Shown here piece by piece: positions 22,800-33,736 of a DNA stretch of 64,000 bases; position 1 is the first letter of the stretch, and every line of letters starts with the position of its first letter. The DNA is from Codonopsis lanceolata (taxonomy: Eukaryota; Streptophyta; Magnoliopsida; Asterales; Campanulaceae), in NCBI GenBank assembly GCA_013146195.2, contig CM028377.1, positions 161,460,302-161,524,301 on the forward strand. The letters run 5' to 3'. Made by a program: the position numbers and the translations under genes. The notes under the pieces are model-generated. The model ran no database searches and was not told where the DNA came from. It saw nothing but the letters and a program-made list of their open reading frames with translations.

Positions 22800-23287
22800 T
22801 AAAAAGAATTATTTTGACTCTGAAACCGCCCTTTTCGACTCTTTACAAAATTCCCCTTTCTCTCTCTTCTCAAATCCTCCCTCTCTCTGCAACTGCTCCC
22901 ACAATTTCAAAATCTTCATACATCTTCTACCCTACAGCAACAATGGTAAGTATTTCACAACTCTTTGGTTTACTATTCATTAATTTTTGTTTATTACTTC
23001 CTCTTTTGCATCATTTCTTACGGAATACAATAGGATGATCTTACGCATCTAGTTTGTTTTCGCCATTGTTACTCTCAAAACCTTGAAACTACAGTCTTCT
23101 TTAAGCTTTGTGAGCACATTACTCTTAGAAATCCTCTGTTACACGTTTCAATGGTTTAAACTGTTCAAAGCACTCAAGGGTTTCAAAAGATCTTCATCAA
23201 AAATTTCGATTATATTTCTCAAAAATGAAATCCTTGACTGTTTTACATAAAATTTAAAAGCCCTAATTTATGAACGTGTTTATGTAG
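22800..23287 (+). promoter_or_regulatory. leader-like segment with possible intron after copia pol
   Basis: A pyrimidine-rich stretch (about 22845-22905) leads to an ATG at 22943 followed immediately by the donor-like GTAAGT. A T-rich stretch ends in TTTATGTAG at 23287. This looks like a short exon and a 342-bp intron feeding the frame that follows. Joining at these exact sites gives the wrong phase, so the true sites may differ. If unspliced, the ATG opens a 31-codon hydrophobic peptide (VSISQLFGLLFINFCLLLPL). Transcript data are absent. Confidence 0.35.
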
Positions 23288-23289
23288 GT

Positions 23290-23727
23290 GATAACATCTA
23301 CAAAATCAAAAGCGATAACAGAAAAGATTTTGACCCAGAGATAGCCATTCCTCCTGGTCTGAACATCAATTTACCAGGATACCCTCGCTATCCTGCTGAA
23401 CACGACATCATTGTCTCTCTGGATCTGAAATTATATGTACCCGGCATGTGCATTGACCTCAAATCTGTCGGCACATTATTTGTCGGTGTAAAGGCATGTG
23501 AGGACACGAGATGCTTGAGAATTCTACCTCTCTTACGTCTCAACGAGAGAAATCTGACATCACGCTTTCGTGAGGAATTTTACCAACGAATGGTCATCGA
23601 CCCTAAATATCCGTCTACCATGCGTGGATGGATTAGAGGCTGACCAGTCTCTGTCACTGCAAAGTCAATTTCTCAAATCATTGGCGTGCACTACGGTGGT
23701 GAATCTGAAATAACCATTCTTGAGGCT
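23290..23727 (+). pseudogene. extra frame downstream of copia pol (plant-transposon-like)
   Basis: The frame starts DNIYKIKSDNRKDFDPEI and continues with IPPGLNINLPGYPRYPAEHD. LRLNERNLTSRFREEFYQRM, MRGWIRG, a TGA at 23641-23643, then PVSVTAKSISQIIGVHYGG follow, ending at a TGA near 23727. The pattern of an FYxxM helix, a short RG linker and an S-x-x-x-I-x-x-I-x-G-V turn resembles the putative plant transposon protein domain often found in extra frames of plant LTR elements, not a viral envelope. Position after pol is where SIRE-like elements place their extra or env-like gene. It is broken and cut by the gap at 23868. Assignment is by pattern only. Confidence 0.5.
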
Positions 23728-23867
23728 ACTCATGCACGGAAGCAATGAGGGGAATCAATGTTCCAAGGGAACCTCGAGGCAAGATTTCTGCGGGAATTTA
23801 TTCCCTTTGGATGTTCTTTGCGCACGTGATCGATGTTTTATTTAATCTTTTTCCTTGCAAGTGGACC

Positions 23868-23967
23868 NNNNNNNNNNNNNNNNNNNNNNNNNNNNNNNNN
23901 NNNNNNNNNNNNNNNNNNNNNNNNNNNNNNNNNNNNNNNNNNNNNNNNNNNNNNNNNNNNNNNNNNN
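23868..23967. other. assembly gap of 100 N
   Basis: Exactly 100 unknown bases, the conventional length for a gap of unknown size. It separates the copia extra frame from repeat B in the opposite orientation, so the missing DNA should include the copia 3' LTR, the second half of gypsy element 1 and the end of repeat B. The join could also be wrong. Confidence 0.98.
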
Positions 23968-24800
23968 AGGAAAACAATTAATAAAGGGTGAGTCGAAACT
24001 TAGTAAAGTTTACTATACTTATGCATGTTATTCATGCATGCAACATAAATAATGTCATGATGCACAGATTAACAATTAATAGCATATTCATCAATACTAT
24101 TCACAAATAACATAGAAGAGCTGAAAGTTAAACACATGTAGTATACAGGATCGAGATACATCTCCGACCAATCACTTCCAACCTTGTCACCCCCACTATT
24201 GTTGTTGAAGCTTGTATGTCTTGAACAATCTCTTGTTCGATTTATCAAACCAATCAATTTTTTCACAACCCGGGTACAAGTCATCACGAGGTTAGGTCCC
24301 TACAACCCTAGACACGTCGTGATACTTAACATATTATTCAATGGTATTTTCCTCACTTGGCTAAAGTGGGAATTCGATTCCGGGTCCGAGTAGGGTGCCA
24401 CTGCTAACTAGCACTGCTCTTCGCCCCGTGACCTAGTCAGAGGTTCCCCTACTCTCCCCATAATAAACTGTTCAATTGCGCAATTGAAGACCGCTCATAC
24501 GAGTGCTTCATGTTCGAAAATAGTGCTCAACAAGGAAATTAACACGTAAAGAATTTGAATGAGTTATAAAGTAAACTCATTTTATTCTTCAGCAACATGA
24601 TTCAATTAATACAAATTGTTCATAATATTTATACATAAGGTTTCTGACTAAGTTACACATATAACACATGGTTCCGAGCATGAACATTATAATAACATGG
24701 TATTATGAACACACATAAGCAAGTAATTCCCTTACCTTAAAAGAAGATTATCTCTGCTGAGTAAAATATATTAAAACCTTCAACGATAGTCCTCGAGTCA
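23968..24800 (-). repeat. repeat B, copy 1 (LTR-like), truncated by gap
   Basis: This region is the reverse complement of 52360-52538 plus 56371-56997. Landmarks are TGTTCAATTGCGCAATTGAA (foldback), a GTAGGGTGCCACTGC stretch and ACCCGGGTACAAGTCATCAC. In the minus orientation a TATA box (CCTATAAATAA, about 24935-24945) lies upstream, so it reads like the R-U5 part of an LTR. Copy 2 ends in GGGTTGTGACA, a common 3' end of plant gypsy LTRs. The outer end here is lost in the gap. Copy 1 preserves the empty site (between 24615 and 24616) of the Helitron-like insertion found in copy 2. Confidence 0.75.
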
Positions 24801-25553
24801 AACCCGCAAGATACCAAAATAATTGACCCGAGCTTAATGAATAAAGAAGGAGAGAACAGTCTACTCTCTGTTACATATATATGGTCAGGCTACTCACTCC
24901 TTTGTATAAACCAAGGAAATAGTGGGTACATTATTTATAGGCGTACTCGATGTGGTCGGAAATAGCCGTGTGAGAAAGGCCATGCAATTCTATGAGTTTT
25001 CTAGGCAGTAGCCTCGCTCACATGAGTAGTTTATATTACTCATCAAAGTAGGCAAGCTGAGTCAGTAATTAGAAGGAGGTGGAAAACAATTATATCCTCT
25101 CTTTCTCATCCGGCGACATGTACAAGAAGGAACAATTTTTTGACTTCTTCTTGGCTTCATCATGTGCAGCCCAAGAGAAGAAAAGGAAAAGAAATAAGGA
25201 ATACTACTCCTAGTTTACAGGAAACAAATAGCTTGGATGACTTACCAAGCCTTTGGAACCCTAGGGTAATGATAGCATGTAAACTAATTAATATAGGTTT
25301 GGGTCCCACCATAAGGCTTTAAAAAGGAAACCATAGCTAGTTCGTTTCCTATTAACTAAGTTAATATTATAAAACTTTTACTAGTTCTTATATAATATAT
25401 TTATTTCAATAGTATTTAGTAAAGGTAGACCAATGCTTCCATCAAGTGATAAATACTTTATATATGGAACCCTTAAATGATATTAAACTAAAACAACCTT
25501 ACTCTAATTCCGTACAAGATAAAATACACCTACATTGATAGTTTTTTTACTTC
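24801..25553 (-). other. U3-like and unassigned sequence
   Basis: From about 24801 to 25330, read on the minus strand, there is promoter-like sequence with the TATA box near 24940. It differs from the equivalent part of repeat B copy 2, so the two LTR-like copies would belong to related but distinct subfamilies. 25330-25553 is AT-rich with nothing recognisable. Confidence 0.4.
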
Positions 25554-25561
25554 CCTTAAAA

Positions 25562-26093
25562 CAGTGTTCTAAAACTCCCTGCCTAGCTCCGCCTAGGCGC
25601 TAGGCCCCTCTCTACCGTCGCGACTTTCTTAGTCGCCGTCTAATCGATTTAAGTCAAGGCTCTACGCTTCTCCCGTGATAGATAGAAGAAAAAAAGATGA
25701 AGAAGAAAAGGAATGTCTCGAGACTCATAATTTAAAATGAGAAGGGATTATGGAGGATATGTTAGATTGTGGGTTGTAGGGGTAGTAGGTAGGTGAAGTA
25801 ATATTTTTTTTGTTTTTAGTTCTAAACTTGACTGGTTTATTGCTTTGGGGTTGTTGAGAATTGGGATTAAAGGTAGGTTTGTATATTTTTGTTCATTTTA
25901 CAAATATAGACAAGTGTTTGATAAAATGACAAACATAAAAAAAATTAAATTTGTAGTCAATGAGTTTGATCTTTGATGTAAATTATCAAAAAATGGTAAT
26001 TATGCCTTAATTTTAGGCCCCGATTACGCCCCGACTAGTCCCCTAGGCGCTAGTGTGACGCCTAGCGGTCGCCTAACGATTTTTAGAACATTG
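25562..26093. mobile_element. hAT-type MITE with perfect 8-bp TSD
   Basis: The element starts CAGTGTTCTAAAA and ends TTTTTAGAACATTG, giving 13-bp inverted termini with one mismatch. The 8-bp direct repeat CCTTAAAA flanks it (25554-25561, 26094-26101), as expected of hAT superfamily insertion. Subterminal GCCTAGGCGCTAGG motifs occur inverted at both ends. It is 532 bp with no coding capacity, hence non-autonomous. Confidence 0.93.
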
Positions 26094-26101
26094 CCTTAAA
26101 A

Positions 26102-27594
26102 TAATATTTTAAAATAAAGCTAACACAATTGACTTGGTCAAAATAAAGTAAAATATTAGTATATTTGTTGTCTAAAATGATATGAAATGTTGACAAAAAT
26201 ATTATTTGGTCAAATATTTTAAAAGTCTCATCAAATTCATTTATTTAGACAAATTTAAAAATAGATAAAATATCGGGGTTTTACATATAAAGATTCTACA
26301 CAACTAGTAGAATAATTGATGAAAATTTAATTCATTTTGAAAGATTGATTGAAGTTAGAATTATAAAGATTAACTAAATACTGTAATTAAAAACAGAAAA
26401 ACAAAACAATAAAAACATAATAGAAAGTTTCAAAATGTTCTAAAGGAAAACTGTTAATGAACTGCTCAACGAAGAGTTAATTGAAGAGATCATTTAAGTT
26501 TGAATGCAACATAAAGAAAACTGTAAGATGAAAGTAAAGAAAAACTGATCACGAGAGATAAACCTTTGATCAATAAGTAAATCACTTTTTGATCTACCTC
26601 ATTGTAAAAAATATTCAACTAGTAAAATATATGTTAAGCTCATTACATCTCAAAAAACTAACAAAATGAAATTTATGAAAAGTTCTTTATGTAGCATATA
26701 ATATCATTGAGGAATACCACACTCAGAATACCTAGACTGATATAAGCTAAAAAGCATTTAATACAATAGTAACATGTATCATCAAACAAACTACGCTGAG
26801 ACTGCTTTGAATGAATGCTTCGATAATGCTTCATTCAATAGTATTCATTTAGACTAGCAGCGACAGCCTTTGATAAGAACTTCTCTCTCTCTCTCTCTCT
26901 CTATCTTGTGTTCTCTCTTTGTAATTGTAACTTCCGTAAACTTTATTGGTGAACGATCTCTTGTATTTATATGCACCAAGAGTACCTAGAAAAAACCTTG
27001 TACAAAAAGAAAACATATTTACCATAAAAGATTAGTAGGTTAGTGTAATAAATAATAACTCTAACTCTAAGTTATATTGACTTACCATATTACAAGGATT
27101 CTATACTTGGAATAGACTAGGTCAGCTGTGTCTTTAAAATAACAAGGAATATGCACAACCCTAAATCATAATATACATAATTCAATACTATAAACAAAAC
27201 CTAAACATAATATAATCAATGCCTCCAAAATAACCTTTTTATAAAAGGCATAACAATTAATAATTAATCAAGTTAAATACCAAAAAAAGCAAAACATTAC
27301 GTTAATATATTTTAACTAAATAAACAATTAAAACAAAGTCAATTTATAAATCTCTAACAATATAAACCCTAAAGATACAAAACCCTAATAAATAATTTCT
27401 TCAAAGAATAGCCTTTCTATAAAAGGTTTAAATGATAATAATTAATTAGTAATAACCAAGAAAGACAAAACTAATAATTGATTAATTTAAACAATATAAA
27501 TAATTAAATAATGTCAATAAATTAATATCTAACACATTTAGTTTTTAAATTGGCCCAATTATATCATCAATAATTTATAGTTTATTCATTGCAG
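26102..27594. other. AT-rich stretch before the P450 exon, with tandem duplication
   Basis: No gene is supported. 26882-26903 is a CT microsatellite. About 27178-27355 and 27356-27540 form a diverged tandem duplication: both contain a CCT(T/C)T(T/C)TATAAAAGG foldback and an AATTAATTAAT-like tract. The end, TTATTCATTGCAG at 27594, is a good 3' splice site, so at least the last part is the intron of the P450 gene. Confidence 0.5.
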
Positions 27595-28214
27595 GACATA
27601 TTTCTTGCTGGAATAGACACGACTACACTTACAATTGTATGGGCAATGAGTGAGATAGTGAAGGAACCAAGAGTGATGAACAAAGTCCAAGCAGAAATTA
27701 GGAGTGTAGTTGGAAGAAAACCAAATGTGAGTGAAAGTGAGATTGAAAAGCTTGTATACCTAAAGATGGTGGTTAAGGAGACGCTAAGGTTGCATCCTCC
27801 CATTGCATTATTAGTACCTCACGAGACGATGAGCCATTGTGTGATCGGTGGATACGACGTTTACCCCAAGACGAGGATCTTGATTTCGGCTTGGGCAATC
27901 GGGAGAGACCCAAAGGTTTGGCATAACCCTGAAGAGTTTTATCCAGAGAGGTTTGAAGATAATACAATTGATTATAAAGGTGGGAATTACGAATTATTGC
28001 CGTTTGGATCGGGCGTAGGATGTGCCCAGGTATAAACATGGGAATCATTACAGTGGAACTTACTCTTGCAAGTTTACTGCATTGTTTTGATTGGAAAATG
28101 CCGTGGGGAATGAAGAATGAAGATGTTAGCTTAGAGGAAGAGGGTGGCATCACCGTTCACAAGAAGATTCCTCTCGAACTTATTCCTATCAAATATAAGT
28201 TGTTGGAGGCATAG
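27595..28214 (+). pseudogene. CYP71-type cytochrome P450, exon 2 only, frameshifted
   Basis: The exon begins DIFLAGIDTTTL right after a TGCAG acceptor. This is the conserved intron position of A-type P450s, just before the I-helix oxygen-binding motif. The K-helix KETLRLHPP (about 27775), the PERF motif (about 27945) and the haem region follow. At about 28011 one base is missing in the haem loop: FGSGVG is read instead of the arginine-containing motif, and the frame reaches a stop at 28034. Shifting by one base restores CPGINMGI and a normal C-terminus ending at TAG 28214. Exon 1 (about the first 300 residues) is absent upstream. Best match by pattern is the CYP71 family, CYP71B-like. It is a degraded host gene, the only non-transposon gene relic besides the E2 fragments. 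Confidence 0.85.
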
Positions 28215-29426
28215 CAAGGATAGACAATGTTATTCCTGTTTTATATTTGGATTAATAAATAAAACCTAAAGACGCCAGCGCGTAGGTTGGCGCGAAAGCG
28301 CAAGGTTGCTTGACGCGGCTGCATCAGTTTTAGATGAAGCCCCAAATCTTGAAGCTGTTGTTTTGAACGACCGCATGACTTCGAATTAAGGTGTGCTCAG
28401 AAATTGAGGTTGTTGTGTGGAGCCACCATGGAAATATGGGCAAGGCATCCAATACTTGGCGCGGTCGCCCACTTGGGACGAAGCGACCACGTCAATACGA
28501 TAATTAAGTAGTTTTCTACTGTCCCTAATTATGTATGTTTAAAGTTTGATATTTATCATATATATTTTGTAAATTAAGATTGATTGTAATAAATTGTAAT
28601 AGTCCGTTGACCCCAAACACTCTCTCTCATCAATTCTCTTTGTTTTCAATTGCTTGCTTTTTATTAGATTGTTTGCGATCTTCCATAGATACATAACAGT
28701 TGTGTCAAGTCGCTTGGAGTAAGTTGAGATAGGAAGGTGTATGAGTGAGGGAGAGTTTCGTTGAGAAAGAATTAAAGAGAAAAAGAGAGAGAAATAGGGG
28801 AGGGAGAGAGTTGCATGGACGTATGGGCTATGGGCGGCTCCAAATCGTCAATCCTAACCCTCGTCACATCTCAGTCATATGCATTTCTTGTTATTTTAAT
28901 CAATTTTATTTTTATAAGGAGGTATGTAAGATTGAGATTCAATGGAATAGAAAATGTGACATATGGTGTGATAGATAATTTGAAACGGCCATGGGTTGAC
29001 TATGAGAGCATTTATAATGGGGGAGCAAAATTAGCTTCGCATTATTTACTCAACTATTAAAAACAAATAAAAGTCTCTAAGTTTCTGAGCTATAAGAAAA
29101 AAAACCTCATTCAACGGTGATATAAACTCCAATAACTTTACATAACATGTAGACCATTTTTATCTTCTAAATTCAAGAGAGAGAAGAAAAGAGTATGGTA
29201 AAAAAAAAACAAGAAAAAAATTGTAGAAAATTAATCTATATATGTCAAAATGTAGCAAAACAAATCTATATTTATAATATGTGTACTTTAATAAAAATAA
29301 AATTTATATAAAAAAGTGAACATTTTTTGGGTGAAAAATGGCCAAAACCCAAAAAGGGTTTTTTCATGTAAGCCCAATAGATGGGCAACACGTGGAAAGG
29401 ATGGTTTTGATACCTATTTGATCCGA
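28215..29426. other. intergenic stretch after the P450 relic
   Basis: 28262-28500 is GC-richer (GACGCCAGCGCGTAGG and similar) and ends near a CACTCTCTCTCATCAATTCTC leader-like stretch (28618-28640). It could be the end of an LTR, but I find no partner. 28745-29060 has short open frames without recognisable content. 29060-29426 is AT-rich. Confidence 0.4.
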
Positions 29427-29435
29427 TATAATAAT

Positions 29436-30346
29436 GGCTAAAATTCTGATCGGTCCTTTTTTCAAAGTTTCTAATTCCTCTAGTATCTTTTTTTTTAATC
29501 GCCATCAAAATATTGTTCCAAAAATGTCATCGTCTCATTCAATAGCTTCGACAACACACTTTCGATTAAAAAATTACCGTTATTGGGCAACGAAACGGAG
29601 ATTGACCCACCCGATCAAGTTGAGGGGGCAGCGCCCTTTCGTGGGGGTTCGGGGGCAACGTCCCCGAAAGGTTATTTATTTATTTATTTATTAAATACAA
29701 AACTTTAATGGATTTGTGCTGCGTTAAAAGATTTTTCAATTGGAACGAAGACGGAGAAGGAGGAGGAAGAAGAATGCTTACGACGGAGGAGATGGAAGAA
29801 ACAGATGGAGAATGTGGTCTGGTTCTTTATGATTTTGTATCGCGGTGCAAACTGGATTAAATAATATCTCATGTATCGTGGTTTAAAAATTAATTCATCG
29901 CGATACATATTGATCCTGCAATGCAATTTGGATTAGGTATATGTATTACGATTTAAAAATTAATTTATTGCGGTACATAAAAGTTGGTACCACGGTGTAA
30001 TAGGAGTAGACAATTAAACTATTGAACCACGGTGTAAAAATTAATGCAATAAAATTGATGAAATGCGGTGCAAAAGTTAATGCAATAAAATTGATGAATC
30101 ATGGTGCAATTAAACTAGACAATTAAACTATTAAACTGTAATGCAAAAATTAATGCAATAAAATTGATGAATCGCGGTTCAATAATCAATGCACCGCGAT
30201 TCATTTCTGTAGCACGCCTCGTACTCATTAAATGTATTGTAGTCTTTTTGATCTCAAAAGGGTCCTTTTTCGGTATGAAAAAAAAACATGAGACTGTATA
30301 GTTGCGATTACAAACTTTGAAAAGTGGACCAACCCACAATTTTTCC
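29436..30346. mobile_element. non-autonomous MULE with perfect 9-bp TSD
   Basis: The 9-bp repeat TATAATAAT flanks it at 29427-29435 and 30347-30355. The inward ends GGCTAAAATTCTGATCGGTC and GGAAAAATTGTGGGTTGGTC match the other MULEs of the window. The interior has a GGGGGCAGCGCCCTTTCGTG motif (about 29630) and a series of short repeats of the form ACCGCGGTGCAAAAATTAAT at 29840-30215. No transposase. It is 911 bp. Confidence 0.93.
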
Positions 30347-30357
30347 TATAATAATTT

Positions 30358-30567
30358 GGGGAAAAATTCTGGCCGATCTTTTTTAAAGTTTCTAACCTAA
30401 AAGTCCACCATTCTTTTTTTTTTCAACCGCAAAAGATTATTTTTCGAAATCTTATTCCAAAAATGTCATCGTCTTCTTCAACAGCTCAGGCAACACACTT
30501 TGGATTCGAAAATCACGATTGTGCGCAATGAAACGGTGGTCGAGGGGGCAGCGCCCCTTCGTGGGGG
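30358..30567. mobile_element. second MULE terminus, same family, cut by CACTA
   Basis: Directly after the target duplication a further end starts: GGGGAAAAATTCTGGCCGAT. Its next 200 bp are a direct repeat of 29436-29670, including the GTCATCGTCT tract and the GGGGGCAGCGCCCCTTCGTG motif. It is cut by the CACTA terminus at 30568. The partner end is not found. Confidence 0.75.
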
Positions 30568-32066
30568 AACTACTAGAAAATCGGTAATCAGTGACGGAAA
30601 TTTCCGTCACTAAAAGCAGATTTCCGTCACAAATTTGACTTCAGCGACGGAATAGGTCCGTCAACGCTCCGTCACTAAACCGTTGTCGCCGATTGCGAGT
30701 CAATTCCGTCCTTGTCGGTGGCGAAAAAATCCCGATCAGCGATCGGTGGCGGAGGTTCCGTCACTTTATTCCGTCAGTAAATGTCCTCCGTCACTAATTT
30801 GCTACCGAAGTTCCGTCGCTGAAAGAATTTAAAATATATATGGAATATTGTGTAGAGACGAAACATCCGTCGCTGATAAAAGTACCTCCGTCACTAATTA
30901 GAGACCGAACGTTCGTCGCTGATAAAAGTCCCTCCGTCGCTGAATGAATTTAAAATATTTATAGAATATTGCGTGGAAACAGAATATCCGTCGATGATAA
31001 ATGTCCCTCCGTAACTAATCAGAGACGGAACTTCCGTCTCTGATAAATGTTTCTCCCTCACTAATTCGCGACAGAGTCTCTGTGACAAAATTTTTTTAAA
31101 TATACCCAAACAACTATGTAGCGACAAGGACTCCGTCTCTAAATTCCGTCACTGAATTAAAAAAAAAATTAAAAAATAATTTTTCATATTCTAAAATTTT
31201 AATATTTTTGTACCTGATATATAAAAATAACAAGTATGAATAAAAACTAAATTGCAAATCTAAAAAGTAATAAAGACACTAAATTAAAAACTAATGTAGT
31301 AATGTTATTACAAAAAGTTCAAAATAAAATTCACATTGTCCCTAAAATTAAAGAGTTTACATTGTCTCGAAAATTAAGGAGAGTATTCATCATTAAACAG
31401 ATTCCTAGTAGAATTAAGGCTAGGGGACCCTACACTAGAAGGGGGCGGCTGAAGTTGTTGCATTATAAGATCCAATCGTGAGTTTGTTTGTGCGAGGGCT
31501 TCACGCGTTTGAGCAAGCTCTGATTCTAGGGTCTGGATCCTTAGACTCTCGATGTTGTTGGCATGTGACCGAGCTGTTGATGACGGGGAAGCGGAAGCCT
31601 TTGAAAACTGAGGATGCTCACCCATACCGTACACTCTTGAGCCCCTTTTCTGTCGTCCTTCAGCAACGACGTCTCTCCAGAGCGCCTCATTAAACTTATT
31701 AGCCTCCATTCGACCCTCGGCCACTTCTACAACTGCCCGCGCCATATAAGTTTCCTGTCAAAATAAAGCAAACAAATAATATAAGATAAACAATAAATAA
31801 ATAATTTGAGTTGAATATTCAATGACAAATACTTAATTGAAATATACTTACATATGTAGATTTTGCCTTTTCATCAACCCACTCAAGTTCATCGGGGGTG
31901 ACACCGGGTGTAATATGAGTGCTAACAAACACATCGATAAGCGAGATGTGGTCGTCGTATGCTTTGGCCTACATATATTAGGTTCACACATTTGTGTTAA
32001 AACCAAGAGGAATAAACGATGACCAAGGCATATCCTACCTATATTTTTAAGCAGTCCATACTCCAT
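30568..32066 (-). mobile_element. CACTA (En/Spm) element, one terminus plus gene
   Basis: The left end AACTACTAGAAAATCGG differs by one base from the CACTACTAGAAAA termini of plant CACTA elements. About 580 bp of subterminal repeats follow, variants of CCGTCGCTGATAAA and its inverse, typical of CACTA. A transposase-associated gene lies on the minus strand at 31374-31968. The right terminus is not found before the gypsy LTR at 32950, so the element is partial. Confidence 0.8.
31374..31968 (-). pseudogene. Ptta/En/Spm-type plant transposase gene, two 3' exons
   Basis: Two exons are readable. The first (31968 to 31852, 39 codons) follows a TATATGTAG acceptor and reads AKAYDDHISLIDVFVSTH and on to DEKAKSTY. 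A GTAAGTATA donor starts an intron (31851-31755) ending TTTTGACAG. The second exon (31754 to 31374) reads ETYMARAVVEVAEGRME, FNEALWRDVVAEG and KRGSRVYGMG. A leucine-rich helix (LESELAQTREALAQTNSRL) and a proline-rich end follow. The layout matches the C-terminus of the plant transposase family named Ptta/En/Spm (Transposase_24). Upstream exons are not visible, so it is a 3' fragment although the junctions are intact. Confidence 0.82.
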
Positions 32067-32949
32067 AGAATAATTAAAATTTTGAACTAATTTTTTGCTA
32101 AAATTATTTCCTTCTCCTGCTCATGCCACTAAACCCTTATAAAATCTAGGCAATAATAACAATAATAAAATTAAAGGGAACGGTGATACGCAATTATCAC
32201 AGGAGAAAAGGAAAAGATGAAGGAAACACACAAAAAGATGAAGGAAACACACAGCTGCCTATAATATAAAATCATAAAATCAGGAGCAGTAATAGGGACC
32301 TAACTAAAATTAGCCTTAACATTTTTGTTGTTTAACAAACGCAAGAATGGAGGGTGGCGTGTATATAATAAAACTATAAAAGTTATCCATCTTGCTTTCG
32401 CTGTTTCTTCCATAATAAAAAATCTTTTGCTAACCAAGCATGAAGATTTCGAGGTGGCCAGACAATGGGCGAGTAAACAATGTAAGTGGGAAACTTTGTC
32501 TAAATGACAAGGACATTGTCTATGTAATGCACATTCTAGTTGGATACAAGAAAAAACTTTTTATCCTCGGCTTAAAAAAGAAAGCCTGCCGGCCCCCTAC
32601 CCCTAAAAATCTTCGTAATCAACAATAAAACCTAGAAGAATTAACTTGACAATCAAGCCCCATTGGAAATTGGAATAATGGTATCCTTTGCCAGTGCGAA
32701 AGGCCTAAACTATTGGATAGGAATCAACTACGAGTCCCCACGTTGGGGCCACGCTCAGTAAAATGATGAATTTCTCAAGTCCCAAAGTATGTTGGCGGTG
32801 ATAACTATAATAACATGGGCGGAGCTGTGGCAACTAGTAAGTGCCGGTGGTAACGAACACCTATCAAATTAAGGATATATAGATAGATTGACATTAATAT
32901 ATGAATATAACAAACTTTGACGTATAAAGATCAGATCATACTTGGCAAG
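32067..32949. other. intergenic stretch, nothing recognised
   Basis: AT-rich with a GC-richer part at about 32640-32870. No frame with protein-like content and no terminal repeats were found. The sequence directly left of 32950 does not match the other flank of gypsy element 2. Confidence 0.4.
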
Positions 32950-33736
32950 TGATGTGGCAAAATCACAGCTTGGGCCATCCTTGAGTTGGGTAGGATATCT
33001 GGGCTTTGGGTCACCTTCTTTGAGCCTGGTAAGAACACAAGAAAGACCTGAGTGGAAGTGCAAGGCAGGGTCTCGCGAAACCCCTCTGGCGTGAGAGTAA
33101 GTCTCGTGTATAAGCTTGAAAGCAAATCGACAGAGTATCGATGCTCAAGAAAGTGTGTGTGTACCTTGTTAAGGATTACGGGGAGGTATTTATAAGCCCC
33201 CAAGGTGGTTGAATCAGTCTAAGATTCAGTTTCCATAGTTACCAAATCAATCAAGGAGAGAATCCCTTGATTTTAGGCGTGATAAGCGGCTGGCCGCGTA
33301 GATGTAGGAGCAGATAAGGTAAGTGTTCTACCTAAACATGGAAACCTTTGACTTGTCTTGGAGAGCAAGCCGCCGGTGCTTCCTGTTTGATGTGTGCCGG
33401 CGGGCTCGGCCAGAGCCATTCCACTTGTATTGCTCTTGAACTTGTGGTCGGCCCAAGGGATGACCCCTGGTCGGGCGGGCAAGGCCAACGCTCGATCAGG
33501 TTGGGACGAGATGAATCTGGTTTCTTTGCTAAATGTGTGATGTCCAGGCCTGGCCCCTGGTCAGACAGGCAAGGCCTTTGCCCGACCAGGTCTCGATGAG
33601 AGTTATGTTGCTCGCTGCTTGGGGCTCCCATCGTTTTGCTCGCTAGGCCTGTGGGCCCCATATGTATTGTACTCGTGATCGGCACGTGAGGATAGCTCGT
33701 GCCTTGCTCGTGACCGGGTTTGGGCCAGGCATATCA
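32950..33736 (-). repeat. 3' LTR of gypsy element 2
   Basis: On the minus strand it starts TGATATGCCTGGCCC and ends TTTTGCCACATCA. It is 787 bp and roughly 88-90% like the 5' LTR by eye. The polypurine tract lies just outside, read on the minus strand as GGAGCTAGGGGCCAC (33737-33751). The five bases outside the element (GCAAG) do not match those outside the other LTR. Confidence 0.92.

Larger units (their letters stand above)
15577..23867 (+). mobile_element. copia element, SIRE-like, 3' end lost at gap
   Basis: The order LTR, tRNA-Met primer site, large Gag with two zinc knuckles and coiled coil, protease, integrase, RT, RNase H, then a long extra region is that of the SIRE branch of Ty1/copia. 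It is inserted in the RT gene of gypsy element 1. Gag is still a single open frame, but pol has at least two stops and two frameshifts. About 1.27 kb after pol has a pyrimidine-rich leader and a further broken frame. The 3' LTR and target duplication would lie in or beyond the 100-N gap. Confidence 0.9.

Noticed and set aside
27595..28034. Functional short P450
   Set aside because: The frame ends within the haem-binding loop and lacks the cysteine ligand and exon 1.
28262..28640. LTR or SINE behind the P450 relic
   Set aside because: No terminal TG/CA, target duplication, promoter boxes or second copy could be found in the window.
33348..33685. Open frames within the LTRs of gypsy element 2
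   Set aside because: They overlap LTR sequence in several phases on both strands, and similar frames occur in all three LTRs because of high GC content.
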